The position numbers and the translations under genes are program-made. Below, in pieces: positions 10,467-20,272 of a DNA stretch of 64,000 nucleotides (positions are counted from its first letter, which is position 1; each line of letters starts with the position of its first letter). A model generated the notes under the pieces. That model did no database searches. It saw only the letters and a program-made list of their open reading frames with translations, and was not told where the DNA came from. The stretch comes from Bifidobacterium angulatum DSM 20098 = JCM 7096 (GTDB taxonomy: Bacteria > Actinomycetota > Actinomycetes > Actinomycetales > Bifidobacteriaceae). The stretch lies in assembly GCF_001025155.1 (NCBI RefSeq), contig NZ_AP012322.1, positions 1,054,001-1,118,000 of the forward strand, written 5' to 3'.

Positions 10467-11342
10467 TCAGGCTTCAGCGCCCTTGCCGACCTCAACGCGC
10501 GCGAAAGCGGTAGCAGTGCCACCGACTTCCTTGAACAGGTCGCCAACAGTCTTGGAAGGATCCTTGACGTAGGCCTGCTCCAGCAGCACGGTTTCCTTGT
10601 AGAAGGAGTTGAGACGACCCTCGACGATCTTCGGGGCAATCTTCTCGATCACAGCTTCCGGCTTGCCCTTGCTCTTAAGTTCCTCGGTGGTCTTTTCGGT
10701 GGCCACGCGGGTCTCGGACTCCAGAACGTCAGCCGGGACATCCTCGCGGGTAAGCCACTGGGCGCCCATTGCGGAAATCTGCAGAGCGGCTTCGTGCGCA
10801 ACGGCGGCGCCAGCCTTATCGGTGGCGATCATCGCGACGATGCTCGGCGGCATCTCAGCGGACTTCTTGTGAGCGTAGATCTCGACGTGCTCGCCGGAAA
10901 TCTTGGCGAACTGACCAACCTTGACGTGCTCGCCAAACAGAGCTGCCGCTTCTTCAACGGCTTCCTTGACGGTGCCTTCATCGGCCTTGGCGGCCAGCAG
11001 GTCGTCGGCGGAATCGGCTTCGGCGTTCACGGCATAGCCCAGCACGGTGTCGGCAAACTCGACGAACTTCGGGGTCTTGGCCACGAAGTCGGTCTCGGAG
11101 TTCAGCTCAACAGCGTAACCGGTCTCGCCATTCGCGGTCTCGATGACCTTGGAAGCGATGGTACCTTCCTGAGCTGCGCGGCCTTCACGCTTGCCGGCTG
11201 CGGCGATGCCCTTCGCACGAATGATTTCCTTGGCGCGAGCGACGTCGCCTTCAGCCTCGGTGAGAGCCTTCTTGACGTCCATCATGCCAGCGCCGGTGTC
11301 TTCACGCACCTGCTTGATCAGAGCGGCGGTAATTGCTGCCAT
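10467..11342 (-). CDS. tsf: Elongation factor Ts
   Basis: Guanine-nucleotide exchange factor for EF-Tu (291 aa). The N-terminal UBA-like part has LIKQVREDTGAGMMDVKKAL, the EF-Tu-contacting TDFVA motif appears as SETDFVAKT, and the C-terminal part ends in the usual helical region. AGGGAG precedes the ATG. Its position 106 bases behind rpsB is the standard one; an inverted repeat between the two (11407-11438) may reduce tsf transcription relative to rpsB. Confidence 0.97.
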   Translation of the reverse strand: MAAITAALIKQVREDTGAGMMDVKKALTEAEGDVARAKEIIRAKGIAAAGKREGRAAQEGTIASKVIETANGETGYAVELNSETDFVAKTPKFVEFADTVLGYAVNAEADSADDLLAAKADEGTVKEAVEEAAALFGEHVKVGQFAKISGEHVEIYAHKKSAEMPPSIVAMIATDKAGAAVAHEAALQISAMGAQWLTREDVPADVLESETRVATEKTTEELKSKGKPEAVIEKIAPKIVEGRLNSFYKETVLLEQAYVKDPSKTVGDLFKEVGGTATAFARVEVGKGAEA

Positions 11343-11406
11343 AGTATTCGTTCTCCCTATATATGGAACTTATTCGACAGATTGAACAATGGTTGTTGAA
11401 ATGCCA

Positions 11407-11438
11407 TCGGGAGGCACGAACTGTGCCATGCCTCCCGA
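11407..11438 (-). terminator. Hairpin between rpsB and tsf
   Basis: A 10-bp GC-rich stem (11407-11416 with 11429-11438) with an inner alternative pairing (GGCAC with GTGCC). It begins about ten bases after the rpsB stop and could be an attenuating terminator between the two genes. Confidence 0.6.
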
Positions 11439-11448
11439 CGACGCTGAA

Positions 11449-12258
11449 TCACTCAGCCTTGGCGGCTTCGTCGGCCTTGGCCTCAGGAGCCTGGTTCTCC
11501 AGGAGCTCCTTCTCCCAAGCAGCCATCGGCTGCTCGGCGGACTCGCCTTCAGCCTTGGTGGCCTTGCCGGAACGCTCGATCAGACCTTCAGCAACAGCGT
11601 CAGCCATCAGGCTGGTCAGCAGCTCGATGCCGCGGATGGCGTCATCGTTGGCCGGAATCGGATACTCGACGGCTTCCGGATCGGTGTTGGTGTCGACGAT
11701 GGCGACGACCGGAATGCCCAGCTTATGAGCTTCTTCGACAGCCAGGGCTTCCTTGTTGATGTCAACGACGAACATGGCGGACGGAGTGCGGCCCATGTTG
11801 CGGATGCCGCCCAGCTGCTTGTTCAGCTTGTCCTTTTCACGCTCGAGCAGCAGCAGTTCCTTCTTGGTCAGACCGGAACCGTGCACATCGCTGAAATCGA
11901 CCTCTTCGAGTTCCTTGAGACGCGCAACACGCTTGGACACGGTCTGGAAGTTGGTCAGCATACCGCCGAGCCAGCGCTCGGAGACGTACGGCATGTTCAC
12001 GCGAGTGGCCTGAGCGGACACTGCTTCCTGAGCCTGCTTCTTGGTGCCGACGAACAGCACGGTGCCGTTGTGGGCCACGGTGGACTTGATGAAATCGTAG
12101 GCAACATCGATCATGTCAAGGGACTTGAACAGGTTGATGATGTGGATGCCGTTGCGCTGGGTGAGGATGAACTGCTTCATCTTCGGGTTCCAACGACGGG
12201 TCTGGTGACCGAAGTGCAGGCCTGCCTTCAGCATTTCGCTCATAGTGATCTGAGCCAT
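11449..12258 (-). CDS. rpsB: 30S ribosomal protein S2
   Basis: 269-aa S2. Starts [19 protein letters not shown] and has the S2 signatures [23 protein letters not shown] and [15 protein letters not shown]. The ATG at 12258 is preceded by AAAGAGGT and fits the family start; an open extension to 12363 is spurious. The C-terminal 45 residues are an alanine/glutamate/lysine-rich tail (ending [11 protein letters not shown]), longer than the E. coli protein but common in actinobacteria. The roughly 200-base leader (12259-12455) shows no feature I can name. Confidence 0.97.
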   Translation of the reverse strand: MAQITMSEMLKAGLHFGHQTRRWNPKMKQFILTQRNGIHIINLFKSLDMIDVAYDFIKSTVAHNGTVLFVGTKKQAQEAVSAQATRVNMPYVSERWLGGMLTNFQTVSKRVARLKELEEVDFSDVHGSGLTKKELLLLEREKDKLNKQLGGIRNMGRTPSAMFVVDINKEALAVEEAHKLGIPVVAIVDTNTDPEAVEYPIPANDDAIRGIELLTSLMADAVAEGLIERSGKATKAEGESAEQPMAAWEKELLENQAPEAKADEAAKAE

Positions 12259-12455
12259 GGTATTACTACCTCTTTCTTGTCGGTTCTTGCCTGGCCATGC
12301 GCACCCGCGTGCAGCCTCTCCCCTTCTGGTTCGAAGCCGACCGACACAGGCCGTCGCGAGCATGACGCGAATTTGTTGCGTGCCGGTTGACAGTATTTGG
12401 ATGGTTTCGACCGCCAGCGACTGCGATCGACACCGGATGGCACACGATTGCCGAT

Positions 12456-12498
12456 GATATCATGGTGCCCCCGCCAAAAGACGGGGCACCATGATATC
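12456..12498 (-). terminator. 16-bp perfect inverted repeat at the end of def
   Basis: Arms 12456-12471 and 12483-12498 pair perfectly over 16 bp around an 11-base loop. The right arm overlaps the def stop codon by two bases. Confidence 0.75.
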
Positions 12499-12979
12499 AG
12501 TGATGGTTGCGCATATAGCGCATCGCTTCCCTGCGTTCCTCTTTCTCAAGTCTGTCCAGATAGACATGGCCATCTAGATGGTCGCACTCATGCTGCAGCA
12601 TGCGCCCGAACAGCCCGTGCCCTTCAAGCACGATCTCCTTGCCGTCCAGATCGATGCCACGTACACGCGCGTAATCCGCACGGCGGGTTTTGTACCACAG
12701 CCCCGGCACGGACAGGCAGCCTTCATCGCCATATTGTTCACCGGATTTCTCTTCGATGACCGGATTGAGAATATATCCGATCTTGCCGTCGATATTGTAT
12801 GAGAAGGCTCTCAGGTTCACGCCGATCTGGTTTGCGGACAGTCCGGCACGTCCGGGATCGTCAACCGTCTGCAACAGATCGTCGACCAAACGCCGCACTG
12901 CCGGCGTGATCTCCTTGATTTCGTCGCACGGGGTGCGCAGAACGGGATCGGGAACAACTCTGATCTCACGAATGGCCAC
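12497..12979 (-). CDS. def: Peptide deformylase
   Basis: Metallo-hydrolase (160 aa) that removes the formyl group from new polypeptides. All three motifs are present: AGLSANQIG (a variant of GxGxAAxQ), EGCLSVPG with the metal cysteine, and HECDHLDG with the two metal histidines and catalytic Glu. The start is a GTG with GAGGAG nine bases ahead; that ribosome site lies in the last codons of the upstream acyl-CoA ligase gene, so def is translationally coupled to it. The frameshift in the upstream gene could therefore be polar on def. Confidence 0.96.
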   Translation of the reverse strand: MAIREIRVVPDPVLRTPCDEIKEITPAVRRLVDDLLQTVDDPGRAGLSANQIGVNLRAFSYNIDGKIGYILNPVIEEKSGEQYGDEGCLSVPGLWYKTRRADYARVRGIDLDGKEIVLEGHGLFGRMLQHECDHLDGHVYLDRLEKEERREAMRYMRNHH

Positions 12980-12982
12980 GGT

Positions 12983-15020
12983 TTATTTCTCCTCACTTAT
13001 GCTGTTGGAATCGGCCTCGGTGTCATCCAGGCCATCCTCCTGCTTGCGAATCTTCTCGGACACGCTAGCAATCGAATCCGACACGTTCTCCTTAGCCTGC
13101 TCGTAGGCTTGGCGAACCTTCGGGCTTACGCTTTCCGACACCTGCTTAACCGATTCGGTGGCCTGGTCAAGCAGACGAACGGTGCCGGGCAGCGGCTTGG
13201 TCGCCCCCTTCGGCACATACAATTCACCTTCGATCACATCGGCGAACCTGCTGATCACCTTGGCACGAACCACTTTCAGGCTCGGCGTAAGCGTACCGGT
13301 CTCCTGGCTGAACTGTTCGGTCAGAATCGCAAACTTGCGTACGGATTCGGCCCTGGAAACGGAAGCGTTCGCCTGATCGACATACTGTTGGATAAAAGCA
13401 CGGACGGCATCGTTCTGCGCAATCTGCTCGATAGGCATGGAGGCATCGAGCCCCTGCGAGGAAAGCCACGAACGCGTCATATCGGGTTCGAGCTCAATCA
13501 GCGCGGAGATGAACGGCTTGTTATCACCGATGACCACCGCATGGTCAACGATCGGGCATGCGGAAATGGTTTCCTCCATCGGCGCCGGGCTCACGTTCTT
13601 GCCACCGGCCGTGATGATGATGTCCTTCTTGCGACCGGTGATGCGCACAAATCCGCGATCGTCTATCGTGCCGAGATCGCCGGTGGCGATCCAGCCGTCT
13701 TCGGACTTGGTTTGCGCCGTCAGCTCAGGCTGCTTGTAATAGCCGATGAACACGTTCGGGCCGAAGAGCTCGATCTCATCGTCGTCGGTCACACGCACGC
13801 CCATGCCCGGCCCCGGCTTGCCGACCGAACCGACCTCGTTATCATCCTGCCAGTTCACCAGCATGGGTGCGGCGGTTTCGGTCATGCCATACCCCTGGAT
13901 AAAAGGTGATGCCGTCCATGCCGTTGAAGAAATGCGCCAGATCGGGGTTGATCGGAGCACCCCCGCAGGCAAGCCAGGCAAGGTTGGGGCCAAGCGCGGA
14001 ACGGACGGACTTGCCCACCGTCTGCATGTAGAAGGCATGTTGCATACGGGCAATGGGCGAATGCCCCTTACCGTTCTGCTCGTTCTTGGACCAATCGGCG
14101 AAATGCTGGTACGCCTTGGCGAAGATACGTCCGGCGATGCCATTGCCTGCTTTCTGGGAAGCGGCGTTGTAGACCTTTTCGAACACACGCGGCACGCCAA
14201 GCAAATACGTCGGTTTGAACGAACGGAGATCGGCCAGCAGATGCTTGGCATTCGGAATGTATCCGACAACGCCATGCCCGCCGATGCACACATACTGGAT
14301 GTAACGGGCAAAGCAGTGAGCTAGCGGCAGAAACAGCAGCAGACGATTCGGTTCGTACAGCATCTCGTCGAGAATGATGTAGCCGTTCTTCACGATATGC
14401 GTGAAGTTGCGGTTAGAAAGCATGGCGCCCTTCGGCTTACCCGTGGAGCCGGATGTATACACGATGGTGGCCATGTCATCGGCCTTGACACGGGCGATGG
14501 CCTTGTCAAGCTCGACGTCCGTGATATTGGCCCCGAAATCGATTACGGCATCCAATCCATTCTCTTGGAAGTTGAACACATAGCCCAGACTATCCACCGA
14601 CTTGCGGATCTGTTCCATCGTCATCGCATGAGCGTTATCGCCGGCAAAGGCAATCAGCGGCTGTGTGTCCTTAAGAATGGATTCCGCCTGCAGAGCGGAA
14701 TCGGTTTCGTAGATCGGCACGCTCACTGCTCCGATGGCGGCACAGGCGAAGTCAACGATGCCCCACTCATAGCATGTGGCCGAATAAATCGCGATCATTG
14801 CGCCGGGGCGTGCGCCCAATGCCAGGAGACCCTTGGCCACATCGCGCACACGTCCCAGCATCTCGCTGGCGGTTGCAGAACGCCACTCGTGGCCGTCCCT
14901 GTCCTGCCACTCGGCGATCCGCTCATCCGGAGCGCTCTGTGCACGATCCCGCAGCAGGGAGAAGATCGTGTCGCTGTCCTGGGTCTCATACGCAGGATCT
15001 GAAATATACTGTCGCAACAT
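12983..15020 (-). pseudogene. Long-chain acyl-CoA ligase (FadD-like), single-base frameshift
   Basis: AMP-forming fatty acyl-CoA synthetase split across two frames. The 5' part (15020 to about 13905, MLRQYISDPAYE...) holds the P-loop TSGSTGKPKGAML; the 3' part continues in another frame with GYGMTETAAP, TGDLGTIDDRGFV and GRKKDIIITAGGKNVSP. Removing one base from the run of four A at 13902-13905 (TTTT on the coding strand) restores a 678-residue protein reading GITF-IQGYGMTET. The break falls just before the adenylate-binding motif, so a truncated product would be inactive. The last 65 residues are a charged, probably helical tail absent from typical FadD. A sequencing error in the homopolymer is a real alternative. 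Confidence 0.85.
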
Positions 15021-15140
15021 GCATCCCACCATACGCCCGGCTATGCCCGTTGCAACCGATTGACGGGGACACAGCATATGGATTCGGGGACTTTGCAGAG
15101 AACAGACACCACACACGGCATCTCTTCGACGATAAAGAGA

Positions 15141-15174
15141 AACCGGGCAATCGGTTCCCGCCGATCGCCCGGTT
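15141..15174 (-). terminator. Hairpin upstream of the acyl-CoA ligase gene
   Basis: A 14-bp stem with one wobble (15141-15154 with 15161-15174) and a six-base loop. Together with 15232-15254 it ends transcription from the gene at 15277-15828. Confidence 0.65.
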
Positions 15175-15231
15175 ATGGTGTGCTCCCCATCGAAAGTCTG
15201 GAGTTTCCTCTTCCCCGTTCCCCTCTTGTGA

Positions 15232-15254
15232 CGAACGGCATCTGTTGCCGTTCG
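15232..15254 (-). terminator. Short hairpin behind the Rv3235-like gene
   Basis: A perfect 9-bp stem (15232-15240 with 15246-15254) with a five-base loop, 22 bases after the stop codon. Confidence 0.55.
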
Positions 15255-15276
15255 GGAGCTACCTTTTCCGTATCGA

Positions 15277-15828
15277 TCAGCCGATATCGGCGAATGTGCA
15301 TACCCACCGGCATCCGATCTGCTCGAATCGAAGATTCGACCAGTAGATTTCCCGTCCGATGGAAAGCTGCATGCACATTTCCAAACAGGTCTGGCTGATG
15401 AATGTTCCCGACAGCCAATGCGGCATGACCGGCGGATACTTCAGCCTCGCCTTGTATTCGTCATCCCTGCTCATGCGGGTCTCGATGATGAAGGCCAAAC
15501 GCTGCAACCGCTCAATGACTTTTGCGCTTGCGGCTCTGCGCAGACCGTTCGCGGATAGCTTGCCCCGGATAACATCCATGGTCAGTATCCCCATTCGGCA
15601 TGCGGCAACGGCCATCGCATGGCAATGTGCTTTGTCGAGATGCTCGGGCGAGATCTTGACAACGTGGTATGGCACGGGTTCCTGGGACAGTTCAATCCTA
15701 ATGAACCCGTCGTATGATGCTGGTTGCCCATCTTCCATATTTATGGGTGTGAAGATTTGGGCGTGCTCATCGTCCAATGAAGTCACCTCTTCGTTTCTTT
15801 TTCTTCGTTGATATGCCATCGTTTGCAT
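15277..15828 (-). CDS. Probable Rv3235-family protein, function unknown
   Basis: 183 aa, soluble, with no signal peptide or membrane helix. After a basic start (MAYQRRKRNEEV at residue 4, an alternative start) comes an acidic region, then a helical block (AVAACRMGILTMDVIRGKLSANGLRR...) and a C-terminal part ending in GCRWVCTFADIG. This layout, a helical block with a conserved glycine/arginine turn followed by a strand-rich end with RW.CT, resembles the actinobacterial Rv3235 family that often lies near secA. The match is by eye and no catalytic residues are known. It is a single-gene unit, with guaB3 and its terminator upstream and hairpins downstream. Confidence 0.55.
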   Translation of the reverse strand: MQTMAYQRRKRNEEVTSLDDEHAQIFTPINMEDGQPASYDGFIRIELSQEPVPYHVVKISPEHLDKAHCHAMAVAACRMGILTMDVIRGKLSANGLRRAASAKVIERLQRLAFIIETRMSRDDEYKARLKYPPVMPHWLSGTFISQTCLEMCMQLSIGREIYWSNLRFEQIGCRWVCTFADIG

Positions 15829-15855
15829 GGCACGCTTCTAGCAAAGCATAGAAAA

Positions 15856-15880
15856 AGCCCCAAGTCAAAGACTTGGGGCT
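15856..15880 (-). terminator. Rho-independent terminator of guaB3
   Basis: An 11-bp GC-rich stem (15856-15866 with 15870-15880) with a three-base loop, followed on the minus strand by TTTTTC. This is one of the few classical intrinsic terminators in the window. Confidence 0.88.
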
Positions 15881-15955
15881 GGCCACCATGCATTCATGGC
15901 GTTTTTAACGCGTTCGACGTCATTTTCGATGCGATTTATGTGAAAATTCGACACT

Positions 15956-17080
15956 TTACAGCGTGTCGTGTGGTGTTACCACCACATTGCAGCGCTGGAA
16001 GTTCTTGACATCCACATAGCCGGTGGAGGCCATGGTACGCCGCAACGCACCGATGAAGTTGGTGGTGCCATCGGCCATGTGGCTCGGCCCGAACAAAATC
16101 TGCTCAAGCGGCGCCACAGTGCCGACGTTGGTGCGGAATCCACGCGGCAACGTCTGATGCCGCGCCTCGCTGCCCCAATGCATGCCCTTGCCCGGAGCCT
16201 CAGTGGCACGAGCCAACGGAGCGCCCAGCATCACGGCGTCGGCGCCCATGGCGAGAGCCTTGACGAAGCTGCCGGAGTCTCCCATGCCGCCATCCGCAAT
16301 AACCTGCACATAGCGGCCACCGGATTCGTCCATGTAATCGCGACGCGCTTCGGCCACATCGGCGATGGCCGTGGCCATCGGCGCCTGCACGCCCAGCGTC
16401 GTGCGGGTCGCGGAGACCGCGCCGCCGCCGAACCCGACAAGCACGCCCGCCGCGCCGGTACGCATCATATGCAGCGCAGCAGTGTAGTTGGCCACGCCGC
16501 CCACAATCACCGGCACGTCAAGGTCGTAGATGAACTGCTTAAGATTCAGCGCCTCATGCGTGGTGGAAACATGTTCGGCGGACACGACAGTGCCGCGAAT
16601 CACGAATAGGTCGACGCCCGCGTCGACCACGGTGGCATAGAATTCCTGGGTCAGCTGCGGGGAAAGCGCGCCTGCCACAGTCACGCCGGCTTCGCGAATC
16701 TCGTGCAGTCGCTTGGTGATGAGCTCCGCCTTGATCGGCTCGGCATAGATCTCCTGAATACGCTTGGTGGCGGTTTCCGCCGGGAGCAGGGCGATTTCGT
16801 CCAGCAGCGGCGTCGGATCCTCATAACGGGTCCACAGACCTTCCAAATCCAGCACACCCAAAGCACCCATCTTGCCCATGGCAATGGCCGTGGCCGGGCT
16901 GGTCACCGAATCCATCGGAGCCCCAATCACCGGCACGTCGAACTCGTATGCATCGATCTGCCAGCTCGTCGATACATCCTGCGGATCACGCGTCCTGCGG
17001 GAGGGGATGATGGATACATCATCCAGCGAATAGGCCACACGGGCCTTCTTACCCAAACCGATTTCAATTTCCTGAGACAT
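15956..17080 (-). CDS. guaB3: GuaB3-family IMP dehydrogenase-related protein
   Basis: 374-aa TIM-barrel protein of the IMP dehydrogenase/GMP reductase superfamily, without CBS domains. Family features include DDVSIIPSRRTRDP, PVIGAPMDSVTSP, GRYVQVIADGGM and VMLGAPLARATEAPG. In the loop where IMPDH has its nucleophilic cysteine (GSICT) this protein reads GAVSATR, so the cysteine position appears to be serine. A role in purine metabolism is inferred from the family; activity is uncertain. The ATG at 17080 (MSQEIEIG) fits homologues; the 13-residue upstream extension does not. It is divergent from icd, with 126 bases between the starts for both promoters. Confidence 0.9.
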   Translation of the reverse strand: MSQEIEIGLGKKARVAYSLDDVSIIPSRRTRDPQDVSTSWQIDAYEFDVPVIGAPMDSVTSPATAIAMGKMGALGVLDLEGLWTRYEDPTPLLDEIALLPAETATKRIQEIYAEPIKAELITKRLHEIREAGVTVAGALSPQLTQEFYATVVDAGVDLFVIRGTVVSAEHVSTTHEALNLKQFIYDLDVPVIVGGVANYTAALHMMRTGAAGVLVGFGGGAVSATRTTLGVQAPMATAIADVAEARRDYMDESGGRYVQVIADGGMGDSGSFVKALAMGADAVMLGAPLARATEAPGKGMHWGSEARHQTLPRGFRTNVGTVAPLEQILFGPSHMADGTTNFIGALRRTMASTGYVDVKNFQRCNVVVTPHDTL

Positions 17081-17206
17081 GGTTCCACAGCGTAGTGCGC
17101 GGATATGACAGTGCACCAACGCGTCTCACATAGTCGAATCATGCCGTTGCATGTTACATTGATGCGCTATGACTTGGGGCATCCCATCAGCCAAATAGGA
17201 GGCACT

Positions 17207-18427
17207 ATGGCCAAGATTAAGGTAGAAGGCACGATCGTCGAACTCGATGGCGATGAAATGACTCGTGTCATTTGGAAGGACATCAAAGACCGACTGATCC
17301 TCCCCTATCTGGACGTGAACCTTGACTACTATGATCTGGGCATCGAGAATCGCGACGCCACCGACGATCAGGTCACAATCGACGCCGCCGAAGCAATCAA
17401 GCGTGAGCATGTCGGCGTCAAGTGCGCCACCATCACCCCCGATGAGGCACGCGTCAAGGAATTCGGCCTTAAAAAAATGTGGAAGTCCCCCAATGGCACC
17501 ATCCGCAATATTCTCGGAGGCACCATTTTCCGCGAACCGATCGTCATGAGCAACGTCCCCCGGCTGGTCCCGGGTTGGACAAAGCCCATCGTCGTCGCCC
17601 GTCATGCGTTCGGCGACCAGTACAAGGCCACCGACTTCAAGGTTCCCGGCGCCGGTCAGCTCACCGTCACCTTCACTCCCGAAGACGGCTCCGAGCCCAT
17701 CGAGCATGTCGTATACAACTACGGTCCGGACGGCGGCGTCGCACAGGTGCAGTACAACGTCAATGATTCGATTCGCGGTTTCGCCCGCGCATGCTTCAAC
17801 TACGGCCTGATGCGCGGATACCCGGTATACCTGTCCACCAAGAACACCATCCTCAAGGCATATGACGGCCAGTTCAAGGACATTTTCGCCGAGGTCTTCG
17901 AAACCGAGTACAAGGACAAATTCGAAGCAGCCGGACTCACCTATGAACATCGTCTGATCGACGACATGGTGGCCAGCTCGTTGAAGTGGCACGGCGGCTA
18001 CATCTGGGCGTGCAAGAATTACGATGGCGATGTGCAATCCGATTCCGTGGCTCAGGGATTCGGTTCCCTTGGCCTGATGACCTCCGTGCTGATGACCCCC
18101 GACGGGCAGACCGTCGAGGCAGAGGCGGCGCACGGCACCGTTACACGCCATTATCGCCGTTGGCAGAAGGGCGAGAAGACCTCCACGAATCCCATCGCCT
18201 CCATCTTCGCCTGGACCGGCGGCCTCAAGCATCGCGCCGATCTTGATGAGACCCCTGAGGTCAAGCATTTCGCGCAGACCCTGGAAAAGGTCATTATCGA
18301 CACTGTCGAAGGCGGCCAGATGACCAAGGATCTTGCCATGCTCATCGGCCCGGACCAGCCATGGCTCGATACCGAGGGCTTTATGGATGCGCTTGATACC
18401 AATCTTGCGAAAGCCTTGGCGGAATAA
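17207..18427 (+). CDS. icd: NADP-dependent isocitrate dehydrogenase, eukaryote-like type
   Basis: 406-aa homodimeric isocitrate dehydrogenase producing 2-oxoglutarate and [26 protein letters not shown], the substrate loop [14 protein letters not shown] and the late [11 protein letters not shown] mark it as the eukaryote-like (type II) class, not the E. coli class. AGGAGG four bases before the ATG at 17207 fixes the start. Bifidobacteria lack a full TCA cycle, so its role is likely to make 2-oxoglutarate for glutamate synthesis. It is a single-gene unit ended by a hairpin at 18457. Confidence 0.96.
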   Translation: MAKIKVEGTIVELDGDEMTRVIWKDIKDRLILPYLDVNLDYYDLGIENRDATDDQVTIDAAEAIKREHVGVKCATITPDEARVKEFGLKKMWKSPNGTIRNILGGTIFREPIVMSNVPRLVPGWTKPIVVARHAFGDQYKATDFKVPGAGQLTVTFTPEDGSEPIEHVVYNYGPDGGVAQVQYNVNDSIRGFARACFNYGLMRGYPVYLSTKNTILKAYDGQFKDIFAEVFETEYKDKFEAAGLTYEHRLIDDMVASSLKWHGGYIWACKNYDGDVQSDSVAQGFGSLGLMTSVLMTPDGQTVEAEAAHGTVTRHYRRWQKGEKTSTNPIASIFAWTGGLKHRADLDETPEVKHFAQTLEKVIIDTVEGGQMTKDLAMLIGPDQPWLDTEGFMDALDTNLAKALAE

Positions 18428-18456
18428 CCCCATTGGCTATTGACGATTAGCCTATA

Positions 18457-18485
18457 GGCCGGCATGCTGTATTCAGGTGCCGGCC
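18457..18485 (+). terminator. Terminator of icd
   Basis: A perfect 8-bp GC stem (18457-18464 with 18478-18485) with a 13-base loop, followed by TTCTCAT, 29 bases after the icd stop. Confidence 0.65.
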
Positions 18486-18647
18486 TTCTCATATCTCCCA
18501 TCCCGTCCATGCGACGCGCTTTCCCAGCGGATTCAAACCGCATACCTGCATATATGGTGATATTCGACTCGTCATACGACGAAATCCAGTTTCGTCCACT
18601 ACAATCGGGCAAAGCCCGTTACACGTTTTCCGGAAGATTGGAATTCC

Positions 18648-20177
18648 ATGGTTCATACGCCTGTTCTGGCACGAATAACCGCAGCAGTGTCCGGCATCAC
18701 CCTGCTTATGACGCTGGGAGCATGCTCTTCCCCGCAACCGTCATCCAGCAACCCTACTAACGCAAGCACGTCTGCCGACGCCGGATCCGTAACATTGTTC
18801 ACTCCAGCGGACGGCATTACCATATCGCAGAGAACACCACTGAACAAATGGGCGAAACTTGTTCCGCAGATCACCTCCGATCTGAAAAAACAAGGTGTTG
18901 AAAAGCAGAACATCGACACCGTCGTCTCCAGCGATCTTGACGAGCAGAGCCAGCAGTTGCAGGACTGGGTGGTGAAGCATGTCACCAATCTGAAAGACGG
19001 GTCATCCGCGGCCAAGCACAGCACGCTTATCGTTGCCCCGGCCCCGCAGACCAATGTCTCATCACGGCAGTACGGCGACTACGTTACACAGCCCATCGTC
19101 AAAGACGCCCAAGACAGCGAACGCCATGAGGCGGAAAGCCGCATGCGCTCGGCATTGCAGCTGGCGAGAAAATCCGGAATGCATATCGTATTGGTGTCGA
19201 ATACCATCGACGGCTTCACCCCGGATGCCTTCGTCCAATGCTCCACACCCGAGCAAATCGGCGAGCTTCAGGCGAACATGCTGGTAAGCAAACTTGATTT
19301 GGACAAAGTCAGCAAAGGCAATCCCAAAGCCGTGGAGGTGCTGCTCCCCTACACGCATGCCGACGATGCCAAGGAAAGCGACACCGCCGAAATCAACGAC
19401 GCATTTGCCAAAGAAGCTTTCCAAGGCGTATGGAAGGTTCTTAGGCCTTATTACGAACAGGGAAAGGTCTACAGCCCTTCAGGAACCCTGAGCAGGGAGA
19501 CGACCAACGAGGATTGGACCCATGTGGCATTTGACCTCAACGAGAAGGATGGGACGGCAAAGACCATCGAGGATCGCATTCCCACCGTCACCAAAGACGG
19601 CGACTCCGTCCCCACCAAAATCGACGGCATCATCGCAATGAACGATGCCGTGGCTTCCAGCGTGGTAAGCAAACTCGCCAGCATGGGATATACGGGATCG
19701 TCGGCAGACATCAACCCCTCCATCACGATTCCAAGTATTGTAGGCAATATCGCAGGGCATAAGGATCTGCTACGCAAATCGGTTCCGGATCCTGCCAAGT
19801 CGCCGGCCAACGACACGCAATCCCAGCATGATGATTCGTCCGCCAACTCTTCGTCAACGCAGAACGACCATAATTCGCGCTGGCCTGTTATCACCGGATA
19901 CGGCAGTTATGCCGACACCATCCCGCAGGTGGTGAACGGCAAGCAGTGGATGACCGGACTTGAGGATCGCGGCAAGTTGTCCATGGATATCGCCAAGACA
20001 TGCATCCGACTGAACCGGGAGAAAGGCCTCGACGGATTGTCGTTTATTGCAAAACAGACGATCGCCGGCGTTACGGTTCCTACCGTCCATGAGGAACTCA
20101 ACGCCGTCAGCGCCGGCAATCTCAAAACCACATTGATCGACACTGGATACATCACCATGGCCGAAGCGGGATTATAG
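18648..20177 (+). CDS. Lipoprotein resembling a type 1 sugar-binding protein, orphan
   Basis: 509 aa. Residues 1-25 are a lipoprotein signal peptide with lipobox LGAC, so mature Cys is about residue 26, followed by a serine/threonine-rich spacer. The rest looks like a two-lobe periplasmic-binding fold of the xylose/ribose group: SGMHIVLVSNTIDG resembles a lobe-one strand and GIIAMNDAVASSVVSKLASMG the usual effector-domain segment. Between about 385 and 420 there is an insert of low complexity rich in Ser, Asn, Asp and Gln. No permease or ATPase gene is adjacent, so it either serves a remote transporter or senses a ligand. The family assignment is by eye. Confidence 0.7.
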   Translation: MVHTPVLARITAAVSGITLLMTLGACSSPQPSSSNPTNASTSADAGSVTLFTPADGITISQRTPLNKWAKLVPQITSDLKKQGVEKQNIDTVVSSDLDEQSQQLQDWVVKHVTNLKDGSSAAKHSTLIVAPAPQTNVSSRQYGDYVTQPIVKDAQDSERHEAESRMRSALQLARKSGMHIVLVSNTIDGFTPDAFVQCSTPEQIGELQANMLVSKLDLDKVSKGNPKAVEVLLPYTHADDAKESDTAEINDAFAKEAFQGVWKVLRPYYEQGKVYSPSGTLSRETTNEDWTHVAFDLNEKDGTAKTIEDRIPTVTKDGDSVPTKIDGIIAMNDAVASSVVSKLASMGYTGSSADINPSITIPSIVGNIAGHKDLLRKSVPDPAKSPANDTQSQHDDSSANSSSTQNDHNSRWPVITGYGSYADTIPQVVNGKQWMTGLEDRGKLSMDIAKTCIRLNREKGLDGLSFIAKQTIAGVTVPTVHEELNAVSAGNLKTTLIDTGYITMAEAGL

Positions 20178-20192
20178 GCCGTATGTCATCCC

Positions 20193-20237
20193 ATATGGTT
20201 GTGCCTCGTCAGGAATTCTGACGAGGCACAACCATAT
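20193..20237. terminator. Bidirectional 20-bp perfect hairpin
   Basis: Arms 20193-20212 and 20218-20237 pair over 20 bp with a five-base loop, between the converging lipoprotein gene and era. It can serve both strands. Confidence 0.8.
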
Positions 20238-20272
20238 TCGCTGAACATCACTTGAGCGGCTGTGTCGCGAAG

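Noticed and set aside
13902..13905. Programmed ribosomal frameshift in the acyl-CoA ligase
   Set aside because: No frameshift-stimulating structure or internal ribosome site is evident, and the family is not known to use recoding. A plain insertion is simpler.
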